From CAZFER01 sp964517495 (lineage in GTDB: Bacteria; Hinthialibacterota; Hinthialibacteria; Hinthialibacterales; Hinthialibacteraceae): 64,000 nt of DNA. The stretch spans positions 11,469-75,468 of the forward strand of contig CAZFER010000027.1 of assembly GCA_964517495.1 (NCBI GenBank), given 5' to 3'. The notes under the pieces were generated by a model, which did no database searches, had not been told where the DNA came from, and worked only from the letters and a program-made list of their open reading frames with translations. A program made the translations under genes and the position numbers. This document shows, in pieces, positions 25,659 to 34,143 of the stretch (its first letter is position 1; the number at the start of each line of letters is the position of its first letter).

Positions 25659-26936
25659 ATGCAAAAATCATCCAATTTGTATCAGACGGCTTGTACGCTA
25701 ATTCCCGGCGGGGTTAACAGCCCGGTACGGGCCTGGAATGCGGTCGGTGGAGAACCATTCTTTGCCGTTCGCGGCAAAGGATGCATCCTCACCGACGAAG
25801 ATGGTAAAAACTACGTCGATTATGTCTGCTCGTGGGGTCCCCTGATTTTAGGCCATGCCCATCCCCATGTGGTGGAAGCTGTTACCTCAGCCATTGAAGC
25901 CGGTTTTTCCTTTGGAACCCCCACCCGCCGCGAAGTCACCATCGCTCGAATGATCGCCGAAGCTGTCCCCTCCGTTGAAATGGTGCGCCTGGTTAATTCC
26001 GGTACCGAAGCAACCTTGAGCGCCATTCGCCTGGCTCGTGGTTACACCAAACGGGATAAAATCATCAAAATGATCGGTGGCTACCATGGCCATCACGACG
26101 CCCTGCTGGCCCAGGCTGGCTCTGGTATGGCGACCCTGGCGATTCCCAGCACACCCGGTGTTCCCGCGTCAGTGGTTCAGGATACCATTCTGGTTCCATT
26201 TAACGATGTGGATGCGGTCAGCAAAGCTTTTCATGAATATCCCGATCAGATTGCAGCCCTTATTTTAGAACCTGTCGCTGGAAATATGGGTGTTGTACCC
26301 CCTAATGAACATTATCTTGAATCCCTGCGCACCATCACCCGTGATCATGGGGCACTGTTAATATTCGATGAGGTGATGACAGGATTTCGAGTCGCTTATG
26401 GTGGAGCACAAGAACGCTACGGTGTCTCTCCCGATCTAACCACCTTCGGTAAAATTATTGGTGGTGGAATGCCGATCGGCGCTTATGGTGGAAGCCATGA
26501 AATTATGAATCACATCGCTCCTGTAGGTGAGGTTTACCAAGCCGGAACTTTGTCGGGCAACCCCATCGCCACCGCGGCAGGCGTTGCAACTCTCCAATTG
26601 CTCAAACCACCCGGGATCTATGAGTCTCTGGAACAAAAAGCACAAATGTTGATCGATGGACTGTATGAAGAAGCCCAATCGGCGAGTATTCCCATTCAAA
26701 TCAACGCGGCCGGATCCATGTTAACCCTATTCTTCAGCCAGGATCCCGTAACCGATTTCGCTTCGGCTGCGGCATCTGACACCTCTCGATTCGCCGCCTT
26801 TTGGCACAAAATGCTTGAACAGGGTATCTTTCTCCCACCGTCCGCTTTCGAAGCTTGGTTTATCTCCATCGCCCACACCAACCGCGAACTGGAACGAACC
26901 ATCCGGGCCGCTGGCCTCGCCTTCAAATCACTGTAA
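25659..26936 (+). CDS. hemL: Glutamate-1-semialdehyde 2,1-aminomutase
   Basis: PLP enzyme that converts glutamate-1-semialdehyde to 5-aminolevulinate, the C5 entry to heme. It has 425 aa, standard size. Family segments are LIPGGVNSPVRAWNAVGGEP, YVDYVCSWGPLILGHAHP, RLVNSGTEATLSAIRLARG, KMIGGYHGHHDALLAQAGSG, LIFDEVMTGFRVAYGGAQ and the PLP-lysine segment TTFGKIIGGGMPIGAYGG. The start ATG at 25659 has no strong ribosome site but fits the family N-terminus. It stands alone after the tRNA, and the downstream spacer contains dispersed repeats. Heme supply fits with the octaheme cytochrome encoded at 48415. Confidence 0.97.
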   Translation: MQKSSNLYQTACTLIPGGVNSPVRAWNAVGGEPFFAVRGKGCILTDEDGKNYVDYVCSWGPLILGHAHPHVVEAVTSAIEAGFSFGTPTRREVTIARMIAEAVPSVEMVRLVNSGTEATLSAIRLARGYTKRDKIIKMIGGYHGHHDALLAQAGSGMATLAIPSTPGVPASVVQDTILVPFNDVDAVSKAFHEYPDQIAALILEPVAGNMGVVPPNEHYLESLRTITRDHGALLIFDEVMTGFRVAYGGAQERYGVSPDLTTFGKIIGGGMPIGAYGGSHEIMNHIAPVGEVYQAGTLSGNPIATAAGVATLQLLKPPGIYESLEQKAQMLIDGLYEEAQSASIPIQINAAGSMLTLFFSQDPVTDFASAAASDTSRFAAFWHKMLEQGIFLPPSAFEAWFISIAHTNRELERTIRAAGLAFKSL

Positions 26937-26985
26937 CAGAACAATAATTAGATAACTGCACATATATAACACTGGTTGCTCATAG

Positions 26986-27013
26986 CCTGTGGTTTAGGCT
27001 TCCAGCCTTGTGG
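26986..27013. repeat. Degenerate palindromic repeat (AGGCTTCCAGCCT type)
   Basis: CCTGTGGTTTAGGCTTCCAG followed by CCTTGTGG, an imperfect palindrome. Related degenerate copies lie at 31906-31936 and 56204-56232. Confidence 0.5.
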
Positions 27014-27080
27014 TGAAATTGTATCAAAATCAGCTTGACAGTTGACACGCAGGTCAACCACCAATGGCGTTAATTTAAAG

Positions 27081-27146
27081 GGGAGGGCGGGGCTCCCACC
27101 GAGCCGTTATACGTTGGAAACGGCTCGGCGGGAGCCCCGCCCTCCC
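27081..27146. repeat. Long palindromic element, intact copy
   Basis: A 28-bp stem with a single mismatch: left arm starts GGGAGGGCGGGGCTCCC, right arm ends GGGAGCCCCGCCCTCCC, with a short loop around ATACGTTGG. The right arm is the parent of the 31-bp tandem unit at 2433-2642, and the loop region (GAGCCGTT..ACGGCTC) is also shared with 2413-2438. It would fold into a very stable hairpin in RNA or single-stranded DNA. Confidence 0.85.
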
Positions 27147-27203
27147 TATTCAACGATCCAACTTGATCTTTACTTAATGACATTGGGTATACTCCTACAT
27201 ATT

Positions 27204-27238
27204 GTAGGGGCAAACCTATGTGTTCGCCCTATGTTGTG
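27204..27238. repeat. Dispersed intergenic repeat, copy B
   Basis: GTAGGGGCAAACCTATGTG followed by TTCGCCCTATGTTGTG, matching 2345-2382 with few changes. As at that locus it lies next to the GC-rich palindrome, though in the opposite order, so the two elements may travel together. The remaining intergenic sequence from 26937 to 27275 shows nothing else. Confidence 0.75.
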
Positions 27239-27275
27239 GTATGGCAGACATCAAGATAAGATTTGGGATAGCCTT

Positions 27276-28811
27276 TCACCGCATCCAAAACTTCCGGTCC
27301 AACGTTCTATATTGAACCGCCTCACTGATATGCGCCGGACCAATATGATCAATTCCCGCCAAATCAGCGATCGTCCGCGCCACTTTTATCACCCGATCAT
27401 AAGCGCGTGCGGATAACCCCAGGGTTTCCAATCCACTCTTCAGCATATCCCGCGTGGTTTCATCCATCTGGCAATATTTTTTTATATCTTTGGGATTCAT
27501 GTGGGCATTGCAAAAAATATCACTTCCCGCAAACCGCGCTTTTTGCTTGTCCCGTGCTTGAATTACCCGCTTTCGAATATCCGCTGAAGGCTCCCCATTC
27601 GGTGGAGCATGCAAATCATCAAACGAAACACTCGGTACTTCGACATGAATATCAATACGATCCAGCAAAGGGCCTGAAATCTTGGATATATACCGGTTAA
27701 TCTGATTCGGCGTACATTGGCATTGATGCTTGGAATCCCCAAAATACCCACATAAACAAGGGTTCATCGCCGAAATAAGCAAAAATCGGCTGGGAAACGT
27801 AAGCGAACCTGACGCACGGGATATGGTCACCACCCCATCTTCCAATGGCTGCCGTAAATTTTCCAACACATTCCGCGAAAATTCCGGGATCTCATCCAAA
27901 AACAAAATCCCATGATGCGCCAGGCTGACCTCCCCCGGCCCTGGAAAATGTCCTCCACCGATCAATCCCGCATCAGACACTGAATGATGCGGCATACGAA
28001 TGGGCCGCGTGGCAATAATAGCCTGATCGACAGGTAACGATCCATGAATACTGTGAATTTTGGTGGTTTCCAACGACTCTTCAAAGCTAATAGGCGGCAA
28101 AATCGTCGCCATCCGCTTCGCCAGCATCGATTTTCCCGAACCCGGCGGACCAATCATAATAATGTTGTGCCCTCCAGCAGCGGATACTTCCATCGCCCGC
28201 TTGACATGTTCCTGCCCTTTAACTTCGGAAAAATCCACCTCGTAATGAGACGCCTGATTAAATATAGCCTCCCGGTCAATCCGGCAGGGTTGAATCGTAT
28301 TTGTCTCATTTAAAACATCGATCGCATCAGCCAGCGAAACCAGTGGATAAACATCGATTCCCGTCACCACCGCGGCTTCCTTGGCATTCCCTTCCGGCAA
28401 CAAAAACCGTTTGATCCCTTCTTTCTCCGCTTTCAAAGCAACCGGCAAGGAACCACGCACCGGCCGCAATGTTCCATCCAGCGCCAGTTCACCTATCAAA
28501 ATCGATTTCTCAAGGGATTCCGGAGCAATAATTCCCGATCCAGCCAAGATGGCTACCGCGATAGGGAGATCAAGCGATGATCCTTCTTTTGGAATATCCG
28601 CCGGAGCCAGGTTTAATGTCATTCGCTTGGGTGGAAGCGAAAAACCACAGTTCGTGAGCGCCGAACGCACCCTTTCCCGGCTTTCCTTTACGGCCATATC
28701 AGGAAGACCAACGATCGTCATTCCCGGTTGGCCTGAAGCAATATCCAACTCGACTTCCATGATGTAGGCTTCGATACCAATTGTGGCGCTGGATAAAACA
28801 CGAACGTACAT
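27276..28811 (-). CDS. comM: YifB/ComM-family magnesium-chelatase-like AAA+ ATPase
   Basis: A 511-aa cytoplasmic AAA+ protein. In naturally transformable bacteria ComM is a helicase that drives branch migration of incoming DNA, but the family also occurs in bacteria not known to take up DNA. Order of parts: N-terminal Lon-protease-like fold beginning MYVRVLSSATIGIEA with IVGLPDMAVKESRERVRSAL, Walker A GPPGSGKSMLAKRM, Walker B ILFLDEIPEFSRNVLE, a zinc-like NPCLCGYFGD segment, arginine-finger region SGPLLDRIDIHVEVP, and a C-terminal Mg-chelatase helical domain with LSARAYDRVIKVARTIADL. All key motifs are intact. It is divergent from the phosphatase gene at 28997. Confidence 0.95.
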   Translation of the reverse strand: MYVRVLSSATIGIEAYIMEVELDIASGQPGMTIVGLPDMAVKESRERVRSALTNCGFSLPPKRMTLNLAPADIPKEGSSLDLPIAVAILAGSGIIAPESLEKSILIGELALDGTLRPVRGSLPVALKAEKEGIKRFLLPEGNAKEAAVVTGIDVYPLVSLADAIDVLNETNTIQPCRIDREAIFNQASHYEVDFSEVKGQEHVKRAMEVSAAGGHNIIMIGPPGSGKSMLAKRMATILPPISFEESLETTKIHSIHGSLPVDQAIIATRPIRMPHHSVSDAGLIGGGHFPGPGEVSLAHHGILFLDEIPEFSRNVLENLRQPLEDGVVTISRASGSLTFPSRFLLISAMNPCLCGYFGDSKHQCQCTPNQINRYISKISGPLLDRIDIHVEVPSVSFDDLHAPPNGEPSADIRKRVIQARDKQKARFAGSDIFCNAHMNPKDIKKYCQMDETTRDMLKSGLETLGLSARAYDRVIKVARTIADLAGIDHIGPAHISEAVQYRTLDRKFWMR

Positions 28812-28996
28812 GGCAACTACCCTTTTCTACTATGATGCTCATATTTAGCACAAAGTGGACACTCAGGTCAATGAACACGAAATAAATACTTCTGATCAAA
28901 CGTTGCATGAAAAATCCTCTGAACCTTTTCCGAACCGGAAAGAGTAAATAGAATGAAAAGAGGAAGTTTAATATAAAAAAGAAACGGCCTTTTTGA

Positions 28997-29659
28997 ATGG
29001 ATACAATTTATTTCGTCGATTTCGACCACACCATCTCTCGGCGTGATGTATGGGACGAAATCGTTAAACACAGTGCACCGGATCAATGGAAAGCCATTAT
29101 CAAGCAATATCTAAGCGGTGAACTCTCTTCCCGCGAATGCAATCTAAAACTGGCCAAAACAGTTCAACCTTGCGAAGAGGACATCAAAAAACGCATCCTT
29201 GAAATCGGAATCGATCCAACTTTTCACGATTTTGTCAAATGGATCGATAAAGCAGGCGCGGAAATGATGATCGTTTCTGATGGTTATGACTATTACATCG
29301 AGCTGTTATTAAAGCATGAATCGCTGGATCACCTCACCTATTACAGCAACAAACTGGTTTGGACCAATGAGGGAATCGACGTGGAATTCCCCTATAACCA
29401 ACCCGATTGCGAACGGGACATGGCACATTGCAAATGCCAACATATCACCTGCCGCACTGGTTTACGCCGGGTGTATATTGGCGACGGCATTTCTGATACC
29501 TGCGGCGCCCGCAAATGTGAAGTAATTTACGCGAAACGAAACCTGCTCGACTATTGCATTGAACACAATCTTCCGCATACCCCATTTAGCGATTTTTGGG
29601 ATATAATTGAGAAAGAAAAACAATGGTTTTCCCAACAAACCGCCTGTACTTCATCCTGA
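28997..29659 (+). CDS. MtnX-like HAD-family phosphatase
   Basis: A 220-aa HAD-superfamily phosphatase of the type used in methionine salvage (2-hydroxy-3-keto-5-methylthiopentenyl-1-phosphate phosphatase) or phosphoserine-phosphatase-like roles. HAD motif 1 is FVDFDHTIS with the nucleophile Asp, motif 2 is IVSDGYD, and motif 4 is YIGDGISDTCGARKC. A cap domain lies between residues about 15 and 85. Several Cys and His residues cluster at about 136-154 (CERDMAHCKCQHITC), which could be a metal site and is not required in the family. It is followed after 80 bp by panB on the same strand. No other mtn gene is here, so the precise substrate is open. Confidence 0.8.
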   Translation: MDTIYFVDFDHTISRRDVWDEIVKHSAPDQWKAIIKQYLSGELSSRECNLKLAKTVQPCEEDIKKRILEIGIDPTFHDFVKWIDKAGAEMMIVSDGYDYYIELLLKHESLDHLTYYSNKLVWTNEGIDVEFPYNQPDCERDMAHCKCQHITCRTGLRRVYIGDGISDTCGARKCEVIYAKRNLLDYCIEHNLPHTPFSDFWDIIEKEKQWFSQQTACTSS

Positions 29660-29739
29660 ATATCAGAACATTTGAATCCTTTGTGAAGAGGACCTTCAGG
29701 CGCTTCACTTGATTAATCATTTAATAAGGGGGATAAAGC

Positions 29740-30603
29740 GTGAGTAAAAAAAAGATCTCCGTTCCCATTATAAAACAGATGAAAGAACGCGGCGAAAAAA
29801 TTTCTGTACTTACCGCGTACGACTATACCTTTGCCAAATTAATGGATAAAGCCGGTATTGATGTGCTCCTGGTTGGTGATTCGCTCGGTATGGTGGTCCA
29901 AGGCCATGAAGATACACTGCCAGTAACACTCGATGAAATGATTTACCATACCAAAGCTGTCAAGCGCGGCACCAAACGGGCACATATCGTCACCGATTTA
30001 CCCTTTATGTCTTATCAGGTTAACGAAGAAAAGGCATTGCATAATGCTGGCCGAATTTTAAAGGAAAGCGGCGCTGATTCGGTAAAACTGGAAGGCGGGA
30101 CTCAATCCGCACGTGTTATAAACCGGCTGGTCAACGCAGGCATTCCCGTTATGGGGCACGTGGGATTAGGACCCCAATCCTACAAAAAACTGGGGGGACA
30201 CAAAGTCCAAGGCAAAACCTTGGAAACCGCCAAAAACCTGATTAGTGATGCAAAAGCCGTTGAGCAGGCAGGCGCCTATTCATTGGTGATCGAAGCGGTC
30301 CCTTGGCCTATCGCTAAAATCATCACCGAACGGCTAAGCATCCCCACCATCGGCATTGGTGCTGGCCCTCATTGCGATGGACAGGTCCTGGTCTTTGCGG
30401 ATATGCTCGGATTATTCACCGCATTCCAGCCCCACTTTGTACGCCGCTTTGATCAACTTGGGGAACGCGCATCCCATGCATTTTCTGACTATGTGAATGC
30501 CGTAAAAACCGACACCTTCCCCACCTTGGATGAAAGCTATTCGATCGATCAAGAGATCATCACCGAATTGGAAAACACTATCCTTGAAATGATGAAGGAT
30601 TAA
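29740..30603 (+). CDS. panB: 3-methyl-2-oxobutanoate hydroxymethyltransferase
   Basis: First step of pantothenate synthesis: adds a hydroxymethyl group from methylenetetrahydrofolate to alpha-ketoisovalerate, giving ketopantoate. It has 287 aa with GTG start after AAGGGGGATAAAGC. Family segments are ISVLTAYDYTFAKLMDKAG, LLVGDSLGMVVQGHEDTLPV (metal-binding Asp), VTDLPFMSYQV, GGTQSARVINRLVNAGIPVM and IGIGAGPHCDGQVLVFADML. It is the first gene of panB-panC-panD, with 30 bp to panC. Confidence 0.97.
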   Translation: MSKKKISVPIIKQMKERGEKISVLTAYDYTFAKLMDKAGIDVLLVGDSLGMVVQGHEDTLPVTLDEMIYHTKAVKRGTKRAHIVTDLPFMSYQVNEEKALHNAGRILKESGADSVKLEGGTQSARVINRLVNAGIPVMGHVGLGPQSYKKLGGHKVQGKTLETAKNLISDAKAVEQAGAYSLVIEAVPWPIAKIITERLSIPTIGIGAGPHCDGQVLVFADMLGLFTAFQPHFVRRFDQLGERASHAFSDYVNAVKTDTFPTLDESYSIDQEIITELENTILEMMKD

Positions 30604-30633
30604 CAACGTCTTGATTTTTTAGGAATATAAGCC

Positions 30634-31476
30634 GTGCAATTTATTACTTCCGCCGAAGAAATACAAAAAAACACAACCACTTTTCTGAAAAACAGAAAAT
30701 CCATCGGATTTGTCCCCACCATGGGATATCTCCACGAAGGCCACCTCTCCCTGGTTCGGCAGGCACGCACTGAAAACCAAATCGTTATCACCTCGGTTTT
30801 CGTCAATCCCACCCAGTTTGTACCCGGTGAGGATTACGAACGCTACCCACGTGATGAGGAAAGAGATCGCAAGCTCTTGGAACAAGAAGGTGTGGATGTG
30901 CTGTTCATTCCAACATCAAACATCATTTATCCGGAACATTTTTCTACTTATATTCAGCCACCAAAACAAAGTGAGGGCTGGTGCGGCGCTTCACGCCCAG
31001 GCCATTTTCGTGGAGTATGCACCATTGTCGGCATTTTGTTCAATCTCGTTCAACCCACCCGCGCCTATTTCGGACAAAAAGACGCCCAACAGGCCGCCGT
31101 GATCAAACAAATGACCAACGATCTCCGTTTCCCGGTTGAAATCATCGTCTGCCCCATCATCCGTGAAGAAGATGGCCTGGCCATGTCCTCTCGCAATGTA
31201 TACCTCTCACCGAAAGAACGAAAAAACGCCCTCGTCCTTTATGAATCGTTAAAACAAGGTTTGGCTCGTTTTCAAAGTGGCGAACAAAACGCCGAAACAA
31301 TTATCAATGAAGGAAAACAACGAATTGCCTCAACCAATGGAGTCCAACTGGACTACCTCAGCATTGTCGATCAGAATACCTTTGAAAGTGTTAATTCAGT
31401 ATCTCCAAATAATCTTTATATTGGAGCGATTAAAATAGGCAAGACACGCTTAATCGATAATATGGTTTTTGAATAA
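30634..31476 (+). CDS. panC: Pantothenate synthetase
   Basis: ATP-dependent ligase joining pantoate and beta-alanine. It has 280 aa, standard length, with GTG start. The HIGH-like signature is GFVPTMGYLHEGHLSLVRQA, followed by SVFVNPTQFVPGEDYERYPR, the pantoate-site region RPGHFRGVCTIVGILFNLV, YFGQKDAQQAAVIKQMTNDL, and the KMSKS-like AMSSRNVYLSP. It ends overlapping the region upstream of panD; the panD ATG lies 14 bp beyond its stop. Confidence 0.97.
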   Translation: MQFITSAEEIQKNTTTFLKNRKSIGFVPTMGYLHEGHLSLVRQARTENQIVITSVFVNPTQFVPGEDYERYPRDEERDRKLLEQEGVDVLFIPTSNIIYPEHFSTYIQPPKQSEGWCGASRPGHFRGVCTIVGILFNLVQPTRAYFGQKDAQQAAVIKQMTNDLRFPVEIIVCPIIREEDGLAMSSRNVYLSPKERKNALVLYESLKQGLARFQSGEQNAETIINEGKQRIASTNGVQLDYLSIVDQNTFESVNSVSPNNLYIGAIKIGKTRLIDNMVFE

Positions 31477-31489
31477 TAGGGGGAAGCCC

Positions 31490-31876
31490 ATGCAACGCTT
31501 AATGCTAAAATCAAAAATACAGGAAGCCCGAATCACCAGCAAGGAAATTCACTATACTGGAAGTTTGGGTGTTGATATGAACTTGCTTGAAGCGGCGGAT
31601 ATCACCTTTGGCGAGCAAATCCATGTCCTGAATGTAACCAACGGAGCACGCTTCATAACTTACGCTATACCGGAAAAAAAAGGCTCCGGTGCCATATCCG
31701 TCAAGGGAGCCGCTGGCCGCCTGGTGGAAAAAGGTGACCTGATTTTAATCCTCTCTTTCAGTCATTTGGATGAAGAGGAACTCTCATCCTATTCACATCG
31801 CATCGTGTATGTGGATGAACAAAACCATCTGGTCCGCGTCGAAGATCGTGCCCTGGAAGACTATCTGCCATCCTGA
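31490..31876 (+). CDS. panD: Aspartate 1-decarboxylase
   Basis: Makes beta-alanine from aspartate for PanC. It is a pyruvoyl enzyme made as a proenzyme that cuts itself. The start at ATG 31490 is chosen because AGGGGGAAG precedes it and the protein then begins MQRLMLKSKIQEARIT, placing the self-cleavage Gly24-Ser25 pair (HYTGSLGVD) at the family position. The upstream in-frame ATG at 31469 overlaps panC. Length 128 aa. Also seen are HVLNVTNGARFITYAI and GAAGRLVEKGDLILILSF. It completes panBCD, so pantothenate can be made from valine precursor and aspartate. Confidence 0.96.
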   Translation: MQRLMLKSKIQEARITSKEIHYTGSLGVDMNLLEAADITFGEQIHVLNVTNGARFITYAIPEKKGSGAISVKGAAGRLVEKGDLILILSFSHLDEEELSSYSHRIVYVDEQNHLVRVEDRALEDYLPS

Positions 31877-31905
31877 GTAAAGGGTGGTGGTTCGGTAATT
31901 GTCTT

Positions 31906-31936
31906 TTTGTGGTGCAGGCTTCTCGTCTGCTACAAA
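31906..31936. repeat. Degenerate palindromic repeat before nadB
   Basis: TTTGTGGTGCAGGCT and TCTCGTCTGCTACAAA form an imperfect palindrome. It is related in style to 26986-27013 and 56204-56232, and sits in the short spacer between panD and nadB. Confidence 0.45.
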
Positions 31937-31963
31937 TTGCTAGAAGAAGAGTTGATAATTATT

Positions 31964-33577
31964 ATGGTAACACACCGCAGTGATTTTTTGGTTATTGGCT
32001 CAGGCGTCGCAGGCTTAAAAACCGCCTTGGAAGCCGCAAAATACGGAACCGTTCACCTTGTCACAAAAAAAGAACATTTTGAATCCAATACCAACTATGC
32101 CCAGGGTGGCATCGCCTCTGTGTTGGATAAAAGTGATTCATTCGATGCCCACGTTAATGACACCTTGGTTGCTGGCGCAGGCCTATGCCATCGAAAAACG
32201 GTGGAATATATTGTTTCAGAAGGCCCAACAGCGATTAGAGAATTAATTAATGTCGGCGTTGAATTTACCCGTGATCCTCAGGGCAATCTGGAACTGGGAC
32301 GCGAGGGGGGCCACTCCGCCCGCCGCATCGTCCATGCCAAGGATCTCACCGGCCGCGAAGTGGAAAAGGCTCTCCTGAATAAAGTACATGAAAATCCAAA
32401 CATACGAATTTTCCAACACCACTTCGCCGTCGACCTGATTCTTGACCAAAACCAACGTTGCTGGGGAGCATGGGTGTGGGATAAGGCAAGCCATGATGTA
32501 CATAACTTTGTTTCATCAGTCACCAACTTATGCACCGGCGGGTGTGGCTTGGTCTATTACTATTCCACCAATCCTCCCATCGCTACTGGTGATGGAGTCG
32601 CCATGGCCTTCCGGGCGGGATGTCAGGCGGTCAATATGGAATTCATGCAGTTCCACCCCACCGCTTTTTATATGCCCGATAGCGATCGCCCTTTCCTCAT
32701 TTCTGAAGCCGTCCGTGGAGAAGGCGGTATTTTGCGCGCCAGAGATGGAACCGCCTTCATGGAAAACTACCACGAAATGAAAGACCTCGCCCCCCGCGAT
32801 ATCGTTGCCCGTGCCATTGATACCGAAATGAAAGAACGCGGCGATGATTTCTGTTATCTGGATGTACACCACCTGGGGATCGAATTTCTTAAAGAACGGT
32901 TTCCCAACATCACCGCCTTTTGCCAGGACCGTGGCCTTGATCTATCCAAAGATATGATCCCCATCGTCCCTGCCGCTCACTATATGTGCGGAGGAGTTAA
33001 ATCGAGTTTGTTTGGTGGGACAAGTATTACGGGTTTATTCGCCACCGGCGAAGTGGGCTGTACCGGCGTTCATGGCGCCAACCGCCTTGCCAGTAATTCA
33101 ATATTAGAAGCATTCGTGATCAGCCACCGCTCCATGCAGCATGCTTATCAAGAGGGATTGTATAAACAAAAACCGCCCGAAAATGTCGAAGCATGGGATA
33201 AATCCGCCCATCAGGAAAAACTCGAATCCGTACGCCTGGTTAATTTAAGAAGAACCCTGCGCATGTTAATGTGGGATTACGTTGGCATTGTCCGTTCCAA
33301 CAAACGTCTATCGCAAGCTCAACGCCGCCTTTCCGTATTAAAGGAAGAGATCGACGCCTGCTATCAAACCGGTCGCATCAACAACAGTATTCTTGAACTA
33401 CGAAATATAGCGCATGTTGCCGAACTCATCGTCCTCTCCGCCCTCCAACGAAAAGAAAGCCGCGGCCTCCATTTCAACACCGACTACCCCCACCAGGAAC
33501 AAATCGCCAAAGACACCATCATCTACAAAGACAAGGAAGACCAATACAAAACCGAAAGCATCCCTATCCCAAATTAA
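31964..33577 (+). CDS. nadB: L-aspartate oxidase
   Basis: FAD enzyme that oxidises aspartate to iminoaspartate, the first step of de novo NAD synthesis. The start at ATG 31964 gives 537 aa and places the dinucleotide fold FLVIGSGVAGLKTALEAAKY at the N-terminus; upstream in-frame residues derive from a repeat. Other hallmarks are NTNYAQGGIASVL, GREGGHSARRIVHAKDLTGR, MEFMQFHPTAFYMP, LISEAVRGEGGIL and GLFATGEVGCTGVHGANRLA, with a helical C-terminus. It follows panD by 87 bp, and both consume aspartate. nadA and nadC are not in the window. Confidence 0.97.
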   Translation: MVTHRSDFLVIGSGVAGLKTALEAAKYGTVHLVTKKEHFESNTNYAQGGIASVLDKSDSFDAHVNDTLVAGAGLCHRKTVEYIVSEGPTAIRELINVGVEFTRDPQGNLELGREGGHSARRIVHAKDLTGREVEKALLNKVHENPNIRIFQHHFAVDLILDQNQRCWGAWVWDKASHDVHNFVSSVTNLCTGGCGLVYYYSTNPPIATGDGVAMAFRAGCQAVNMEFMQFHPTAFYMPDSDRPFLISEAVRGEGGILRARDGTAFMENYHEMKDLAPRDIVARAIDTEMKERGDDFCYLDVHHLGIEFLKERFPNITAFCQDRGLDLSKDMIPIVPAAHYMCGGVKSSLFGGTSITGLFATGEVGCTGVHGANRLASNSILEAFVISHRSMQHAYQEGLYKQKPPENVEAWDKSAHQEKLESVRLVNLRRTLRMLMWDYVGIVRSNKRLSQAQRRLSVLKEEIDACYQTGRINNSILELRNIAHVAELIVLSALQRKESRGLHFNTDYPHQEQIAKDTIIYKDKEDQYKTESIPIPN

Positions 33578-33865
33578 CCTGAATTAACCTGAACTCTTTA
33601 TAATGAGTATGATGGTGAAATCTGTATTCAAACAAACTGCATGGGTGCCAAGGGCTGACTCCTTCGTCGTCTTGCGCTTGCCACCCGCCAAGCTGAAAGA
33701 GATTGATGCACAAAGTGATATTAATTTACAATTGCCGGAATTACATGAAATTTTTAAACTAAATTTTCTGTGCATCCTTAACATCCTGGATATCCTAATT
33801 CTGACATAATAGTATGTAGCCTTAGGGTGCCTGCGGTAAAATTCTGTTTGTCGGGATGATGCAGG

Positions 33866-33900
33866 TTGTAGGAGCGGGTTTGAAACCTGCCCCTACATGG
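33866..33900. repeat. Palindromic intergenic repeat (CGGGTTT..AAACCTGCCCCTACA type)
   Basis: TTGTAGGAGCGGGTTTGAAA followed by CCTGCCCCTACATGG, an imperfect palindrome with a 14-bp arm and two mismatches. The same type occurs at 49810-49830 and, degenerate, at 7740. The rest of the 33578-34030 spacer holds a low-complexity stretch (ATCCTTAACATCCTGGATATC near 33775) and no gene I can support. Confidence 0.7.
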
Positions 33901-34033
33901 TTGGTGGGTTGCCGGTTGGTTTGGGAGAGAAGTATGGGCATTGATCCATTACTGTGCTTTTGTCAACCAGACAGCCGTTTTTTTGTTACGCAAGAGCTTG
34001 ACGGATGGTGATTTTTTCTTTATTTTGAATGTA

Positions 34034-34057
34034 TGTTCACTCGCGAACAAATGTTCA
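34034..34057. promoter_or_regulatory. Operator with 18-bp-spaced TGAACA half-sites (importer operon)
   Basis: On the minus strand TGAACA occurs twice with an 18-bp period (plus-strand TGTTCA at 34052-34057 and TGTTCA at 34034-34039 region). GAACAAATGTTC at 34045-34056 is a perfect palindrome. A further TGAACA lies at 34106-34111. The same 18-bp-period half-sites occur at 48230-48257. SorC/DeoR-type regulators recognise TGAACA-like sequences, and one is encoded at 45382-46353. Confidence 0.65.
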
Positions 34058-34074
34058 TAGCGTTAAACTATTTA

Positions 34075-34103
34075 TTGACTTATAACGAAAAGTTTGATGA
34101 TAT
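34075..34103 (+). promoter_or_regulatory. Probable promoter of the sugar ABC importer operon
   Basis: TTGACT, 17 bases, TGATAT. The -35 box is good and the -10 box weak, which fits a regulated promoter. The operator lies just upstream of the -35 box and another TGAACA half-site lies just downstream of the -10 box. Confidence 0.55.
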
Positions 34104-34143
34104 GGTGAACAATTAAATACAAATCAACCACGGAGAGGTTATC

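Noticed and set aside
33603..33809. 68-aa plus-strand frame after nadB
   Set aside because: No ribosome site or family features; ends in repeat-like low-complexity sequence.
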